Shown: positions 59,166 to 64,000 of the stretch, piece by piece | How the letters are laid out: every line of letters starts with the position of its first letter | Position numbering within the stretch: the stretch's first letter is position 1 | Assembly (NCBI GenBank): GCA_025617745.1 | Contig: CM046871.1 | Location: 30,511,579-30,575,578, forward strand | Direction of reading: 5' to 3' | Source of the DNA: Heliocidaris erythrogramma | Lineage: Eukaryota; Echinodermata; Echinoidea; Camarodonta; Echinometridae | DNA: 64,000 nt | Program-made: the position numbers and the translations under genes | The notes under the pieces: model-generated | Databases searched by the model: none | The model's input: only the letters and a program-made list of their open reading frames with translations | What the model was told of the DNA's origin: nothing

Positions 59166-60156
59166 TTGCTATAGAGTTGGTCAAAATGTTATAATCTGAA
59201 TAATTTCAGCCGTAAATGGTAGAGTTGCATCTACTGATAAAATTGATACCAATTTCTCATTATCTAATCAAGGGTAATGAGGACAGGCAAGTGAGAACGG
59301 TCCCAGTGACATCACTCACTATTGTCAATTTGCGCGCATGAAACTACGATTGACGTGTAGATGCGGGAGTGTGATTCTTTATAGTGAATACTGTTTCCTT
59401 TGCACCCTGAATGAAGTGTCGGCCGATTGATGATGTTGAATGGCATCTGTTGGATCAAAATAGAGAATTTCAATTTTTGTCTTTATCTTTTAAAAACAAA
59501 GAATATAAAAGAAAAGGCTGCATATTCACTTTTCCTTCATATTCTCGCAATTTATTTATAGTATTATTCCGTCTATAATAAGGATAGAAGGGGAGATTGG
59601 GGACGTGTCATATAATTACCCATGGATATTGTGTGTGAGTCTGAGGGGGGAGGGGGGGGGGGTGGCAGAGAGAGAGAGAGAGATTTTAAAGAATGAGACT
59701 GCTCTGAAAAGAGATCGAGGAGAGCGAAACTAACCGGCTCGAACGGGAGGCGTGCTAAGCGTTTTGTAATGGTGATAGTTAATAAATTTAAATTTCCCTA
59801 TCTTAGCAAACGTCCGAGGCAGAAAGTGAACCTGAATAACTTTGATCGACAGAAAATCCTAGCTCAGATTCTCAAGCGACTGACAACCCCACCCCTCCCC
59901 CAAATGTTGGAAATACAAGAGACACGTTTTCCACATAGAAAGCCGCGGGTATGAATCATTCCTTTGGTGTTTGGTGTTACCTGTCCAAAGCATAGACAAA
60001 TGCTGTATGTTTTTATTAAGGATGGCTCTCAACTTACCTCAAAATGATACTTTAAGCAGTTAAGCGTCCAAAAAGAGTAATCTACATCAATTTAAACGCA
60101 ACCCAAACCAACAAAAGCAGACGGCATTTCCATAACAACGGAGTGAGCTAGGTTTC

Positions 60157-60637
60157 GCTATAGGGCTCACATAAGTAATTCACGGCCCCATTCACTCACG
60201 TGTTATAACGAAGGTTGTCTATAAATCATATTTTGAACACCCCTCGGTAGAAATCGTTTAAATTCACAGAATAGAGACAAAATATAAATATCTCTCAAAT
60301 AAAGTACCTATTTTGGGCACTTTCCCGGCGTTAAAAAAAGATATTTAGGCTGAAACAAGGCTAGCCGAAATTTCAGCCCATTTGCACATAGAAACAGTGG
60401 AAGTGCACCAGTGATAAAATAAATCCTTTAAAAATAATAAAAAGCTAGCCAACTTCGGCTAAGGTGTCAAATTGAAAAGAGTATGTCTATTAAACACCAT
60501 TTACGCTTTTTAAATTTACTGAGGACAATCAATCGATTTTATATGAATATTTCTAATCAATTAATTTCAAATAATCTTTGCTCCGCCTCACCGGCATGCA
60601 TTGCGAGCGGATGAATTACTTATGTGTGCCCTATACT
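60157..60637. mobile_element. Nested MITE, TATAGGGC-type ends
   Basis: TATAGGGCTCACATAAGTAA and, inverted, TATAGGGCACACATAAGTAA are near-perfect ends followed by TTCA. The interior has an inverted pair around GCTAGCCGAAATTTC and AGCTAGCCAACTTCGGC. Confidence 0.7.
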
Positions 60638-60663
60638 GCAAAGTGTTGCCGCCCTCTACGTTC

Positions 60664-61502
60664 GTTGGTAGTAGTGTCGACTGTAATTCATAGCGTATAA
60701 TCTGGAGAGATTGAAGTGCGCCATCATATTCAACTACAACAACTGTGGGTTCGAGGTTCGATCCCCGGCCGGCGTGGTTTTACTTATACACTTTTGCTCT
60801 TTTATCGTACATTAAATAAATTGTATTTGGCATAGTAATACCTGTGTGAGCGTGTTTCCTAAAAATATATATATATAAGATATAGGTCTTGAATTTTTCA
60901 TGATGTGTCCTCAATAGGCCCTTTCTCCGGAACAGTTTTCAAAGCCAACCATTGAGAATTTAAGAAAATATGACTATGGAAAGCCTTTTTTATGGCCCCA
61001 AATCCCTTCTTTTCGGTCCTGGGGGGGGGGGGGGCTTGTAAGATAAGGGGCGGCAGGATTTCCATGGGAAATAATTCATGAGCAACACATTTCAGGAGAA
61101 GTTCTTTGCTCCTAAACCCCTGCCCCACGCAAGTCCAACCCTCGCCTTCCTTCCCGATCAGAAGTTTGTAGGCGAAGAGGCCTACAAAGCTGCCCATATA
61201 CGTAACCGCTAGACCAACTCCTGATCCCCATGCGCTGTAAAACTTATAAAATTGCATTTTTTTTGAAAAATCGAGGTACGTTATAATAACTAGAGTCCCT
61301 TTATAGAAAGAGTAACGACCACCCGTGATTTGAGCGCCATTTTGGGTCCACTCAGGGGCCTAGCCGGGGCTGCGGTAGAGTTTGGACAAGGCCTCGCGCG
61401 CTGCTTGTCTGCCGAGCATGCAGGGTCTGAAAATAGACTGTGTTTACAGCAGTGATCGCTGGACCGAGCCGCGTCAGCGGCGAGGCCTTTGCTAACTTGC
61501 GG
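60664..61502. other. Spacer, no gene seen
   Basis: A B-box-like GGTTCGATCCCCGG lies at 60756-60769, possibly a tRNA fragment. The minus-strand frame at 60898-61257 crosses a G-run and has no recognisable domain. Confidence 0.4.
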
Positions 61503-61516
61503 AGCTCATCATATAT

Positions 61517-61699
61517 AACTGGGCGTTGTGGCGTGCGCCTGTAATCCAGCTACCAGTGGAAGTTATAAACTGATTCAGCGGACCCAGGTTCGAGACTGAG
61601 TCACGTCTTTCGGATGGTGACGTTAAAGGTCGGTCCCAGACGTAAATAATCATATCTGATTGATACACGTCTGTAAAAACCCAATAACAAACAATAACA
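61517..61699 (+). mobile_element. 7SL/Alu-like SINE, copy 2, with 14-bp TSD
   Basis: Nearly identical to 46681-46850: CTGGGCGTTGTGGCGTGCGC, CTGTAATCCAGCTACC, GGTTCGAGACTGAG and the same tail. It ends in a short AACAA-type tail. The 14-bp duplication AGCTCATCATATAT is at 61503-61516 and 61700-61713, which proves retroposition. The A box TGGCGTGCGCC and B box GGTTCGAGACT are intact, so pol III transcription is plausible. It would rely on an unidentified LINE for mobilisation. Confidence 0.78.
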
Positions 61700-61713
61700 A
61701 GCTCATCATATAT

Positions 61714-62264
61714 TTGCATATGCATGAGGTCTTACATATACATCAGCTATAGTGATCACGATCGTGGCCAATCGTAATTGTTTTAACCGCGGTGTTTTAC
61801 ATGGATTCATTTATCGGTATTCAAATGTACTAAATAATTAATAACATCTAATTCAATTTTCAATAAAACATGGATTTATTAAAAATAATACGGTATTTAA
61901 TGACTAGAGTATTCATTATTTTGCTACTTACATGTAAGTAGATCTATCGCAAAATTTTGCTCCCTCGTTTTTCATTTTAACCTACGCATAGTGGTTCGCG
62001 CGATCAGCGGGTCGTGATTGTTATTGCACAACGCGTGAACTTTCATCAAGTCCACTCGTACTGATTAGGCAAAAACGAATGAGCAAAGACAGTCCTTCGT
62101 CGTCAATAATCAGAACAAAAGGAAGTAAATTGCTGAAGGAATCTGATGTTAGTGTTTCTCCAAGAAAGAGGCTTGGCTTCAGCCAGCCAAATGTGTCTGC
62201 ACCCATACCTGGACATGCCATAACTTGTCCTGTTCACAACAATTACGATTAAATTATTACATAC
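61714..62264. other. Spacer, no gene seen
   Basis: A/T-rich, no recognisable element. On the minus strand this would be the intron after the helicase exon. Confidence 0.4.
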
Positions 62265-62562
62265 CTGATCCTTCATTAAACTAAGAATGAGAGGTGAAAT
62301 CATAACTTCAATGGACAGTGCAGTGCGAGTAGTCCCTCCCGCCGAACTCTGGGCAGTTTCGGTAGGAGCTAGACGCCGACGGGGATGGTGTGATCGCAGC
62401 GACTGTGGCCGTGCGCACGAAGAAGTCCTTGCACAGTGGAATGGCTTGAAAAATTGCAGATTTGCCATAACCGGTTGGAAGATTAACAAATACATCTTCC
62501 CCTTTCAATGCTGATCTTATAGCTTTTGATTGTAACTCCTTAAAAGATGAAATTTCAACCTT
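62265..62562 (-). pseudogene. RecQ-like helicase exon fragment
   Basis: The minus strand from 62562 reads FKELQSKAIRSALKGEDVFV then NLPTGYGKSAIFQAIPL, which are the Q-motif region and Walker A (motif I) of RecQ-type helicases. After about 120 bp of G+C-rich sequence that is out of frame, motif Ia follows as MISPLILSLMKDQ, next to a good donor (CAG then GTATGT) at 62265. The middle needs a frameshift, so this is a decayed gene or part of a helicase-bearing transposon. No DEAH box or further exons seen in the next 500 bp. Confidence 0.65.
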
Positions 62563-62798
62563 TCAGCCGCAGAGATATGATCGCTCAAAACTTTATTTAT
62601 GAATATGTATGGTCATAATGAATATTCATAAAATTCTCTCGAATTGTCTACTCTGATTGGTGCATCGGATTGGAAGGGGTGGTTTGGCCGGCTTTCTGGG
62701 TAAGCTACTTTGCATCTAATTATCTACGGATTTGGTAGGGGAAATATAATACCAAACAAAAGAAATAAACTACAACAACCACTCAGGTTAGTAAAGGC

Positions 62799-63370
62799 CT
62801 CGGTGCTAGCCTTTTGACAAGGCCTCGTGACTTGGCTATTTTCCTCGTCATGCTGTGCCTGAGATGAGACTAGCCGGCGACGAAAAGAATCAACACGGCC
62901 CGGGTGAACGCCCGATCGAGCGACTTTAGTCGCGAGGCCTTTTGGAACCTGGGTTTCCATCGTCCGATATGAATTATTCACGAGTTGACATTCGTATGCT
63001 AACACGCCTACCGAGGATTATCGACCAATCACAACGGTATCTGCGGGGCTTGCTTTCCATGATTGATGTACTGGTAGCTTGCACGGGCCGCGCTAGCTCG
63101 AGATGAAGGCGAATTTGCATACCAAATATATGCTGACGTCATGCGAAGATACGTTTGCTGATTGGCTCCTACCTATAAGGTAGCAGATCCTCGCTAGGAA
63201 CAAAGGATAACATAAGAAATACAGGCCAGGTTCCAAAAGGCCCTCGGACTCACGTCGCTCGATCGCGCATTCACCGGGCTGGACGGCTAGTCTTGTTATG
63301 CAGCCACTACTAGCTTACTTGCCGAGAAAAATAGCCAAGTCACGAGGGCCTTGTCAAAAGGCTACCTCGG
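62799..63370. mobile_element. Foldback element with G+C-rich arms
   Basis: The left arm (62806-62957: GCTAGCCTTTTGACAAGGCC ... CCTTTTGGAACCTGG) is inverted at 63230-63366 (CCAGGTTCCAAAAGGCC ... CCTTGTCAAAAGGC). Both arms contain CGATCGAGCGAC-like segments. The loop has an unrelated A/T-rich part. Confidence 0.75.
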
Positions 63371-63948
63371 TGCTGACGCACCTCGGGCCACGGATCACGG
63401 TTGTCGCCCGATTAGTCTATGTATTCAGGTGCGTTTAGGGAAATAACGGCACCGAGTGCCTTGGCTAAAGGCTAGGGGTGCGGGGGTGCTGCAGCACCCC
63501 CTGCAATTTTTTTTCTTTAAAAAATAGTTACAAAGAGACCCTAAAACGCTGAAGACCTTTTTTTTTCCTTGCCAGAGATTTTTGGACTTAAAAAGAGACA
63601 CTAAAACGCTGAGGACCTTTTTTTTTTGGGGGGGGGGGGGGGGGGGCTCAAAGCACCCCAGTAACAAAATCGTTCCCAGGCGCCTGGGTCCACTATTACG
63701 TAACATTTCCATTCAATTTCGATGAGCACCTGGTGTTCTAAATAGAAAGAATTCGAACGCCATTTTGTGTCCAAAAAATAGGACGTCCATGTGGTAACTC
63801 TATCTATCAAGGGACTCGAACTAGGGTCACGCAGACACGCACCGCTGACGTTGAAGCGACGTTTTGTAATTAGAATAATTATGAGATTGACGTGTTGCGG
63901 GATAATGGCCATTGTCTGTCATCCAAGTGCCTCTCATTCATAATTTAT
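63371..63948. other. Spacer with homopolymers
   Basis: Two near-repeats of ACACTAAAACGCTGAGGACC (63535-63560 and 63597-63620), a T-run and a G-run at 63626-63646. A B-box-like sequence on the minus strand near 63810. No gene seen. Confidence 0.4.
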
Positions 63949-63969
63949 GTGCGCTATATAAGTAGGCAC

Positions 63970-64000
<31 letters not shown>
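63949..64000 (+). repeat. L2-type tail with (ATT)n, cut by window end
   Basis: GCGCTATATAAGTAGGCACT then ATT repeats to the last base. Same tail type as 43600-43686. Confidence 0.65.

Larger units (their letters stand above)
58818..60663. mobile_element. 1.85-kb TIR element with nested MITEs
   Basis: GAACGTAGAGGGCGGCAACA through TATA (58818-58849) is repeated as a perfect inverted copy at 60632-60663. No transposase seen inside. It starts at the A-tail of the LINE. Contains two smaller inverted-repeat elements (58851-59165 and about 60157-60637). Confidence 0.75.

Noticed and set aside
60898..61257. 119-codon minus-strand frame with a hydrophobic N-terminus
   Set aside because: Crosses a G-run, has no recognisable domain, and neighbouring DNA is repeat-rich; coding support is too weak.

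Overview
The window is animal nuclear DNA, A+T-rich, with spliced genes, long introns and very dense transposable elements. The many ACATGT/TACATGTA runs, the TTAA- and TA-flanked miniature elements and the gene content fit a marine invertebrate deuterostome, most likely an echinoderm. That placement is an inference, because no species-diagnostic marker is present.

Three host genes can be supported. (1) Positions 1-645 (+) hold the 3' end of a FAM43-like PTB-domain adaptor, with an A/T-rich 3' UTR to about 2180. (2) Positions 11152-19624 (+) hold BRCC3/BRCC36, the JAMM/MPN+ K63-specific deubiquitinase. It has six exons that join in frame to 265 codons, and one intron is a textbook U12-type AT-AC intron. 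(3) Positions 44024-26976 (-) hold CEP63 (the single ancestor of vertebrate CEP63/DEUP1), a coiled-coil centrosomal protein. It has 14 exons that join in frame to 768 codons. BRCC3 and CEP63 are convergent. A RecQ-like helicase exon fragment lies at 62265-62562 (-).

Layout: FAM43-like end (0-2.2 kb); an I/Nimb-like LINE with gag, APE endonuclease, RT and RNase H (about 2.8-9.16 kb), degraded and carrying a 761-bp tRNA-like insertion; unassigned spacer; BRCC3 (11.1-19.6 kb) with a telomere-repeat MITE, a foldback-containing dispersed repeat and a 162-bp satellite-bearing MITE in its introns; a 390-bp tandem duplication (20.6-21.4 kb); a 2.6-kb foldback element (22.77-25.39 kb) with minisatellite arms; CEP63 (27-44 kb) with about a dozen MITEs in introns; spacer with tRNA-like and 7SL/Alu-like SINEs (45-47 kb); a triple palindrome (48.57-50.69 kb) whose empty site is preserved elsewhere in the window; a Tx1/L1-like LINE ORF2 (51.2-58.2 kb) split by a second foldback element with an 8-bp target duplication; a nested TIR element (58.8-60.7 kb); a second 7SL-like SINE with a clean 14-bp target duplication (61.5 kb); a helicase fragment; and a 0.6-kb foldback (62.8-63.4 kb).

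The most notable points are a SINE whose 5' half looks like the Alu domain of 7SL RNA, with the SRP9/14 U-turn motif and both pol III boxes; the AT-AC intron in BRCC3; and two large foldback elements with tandem-repeat arms whose insertion sites can be reconstructed exactly. All homology calls come from remembered family motifs and reading-frame logic, with no database search.
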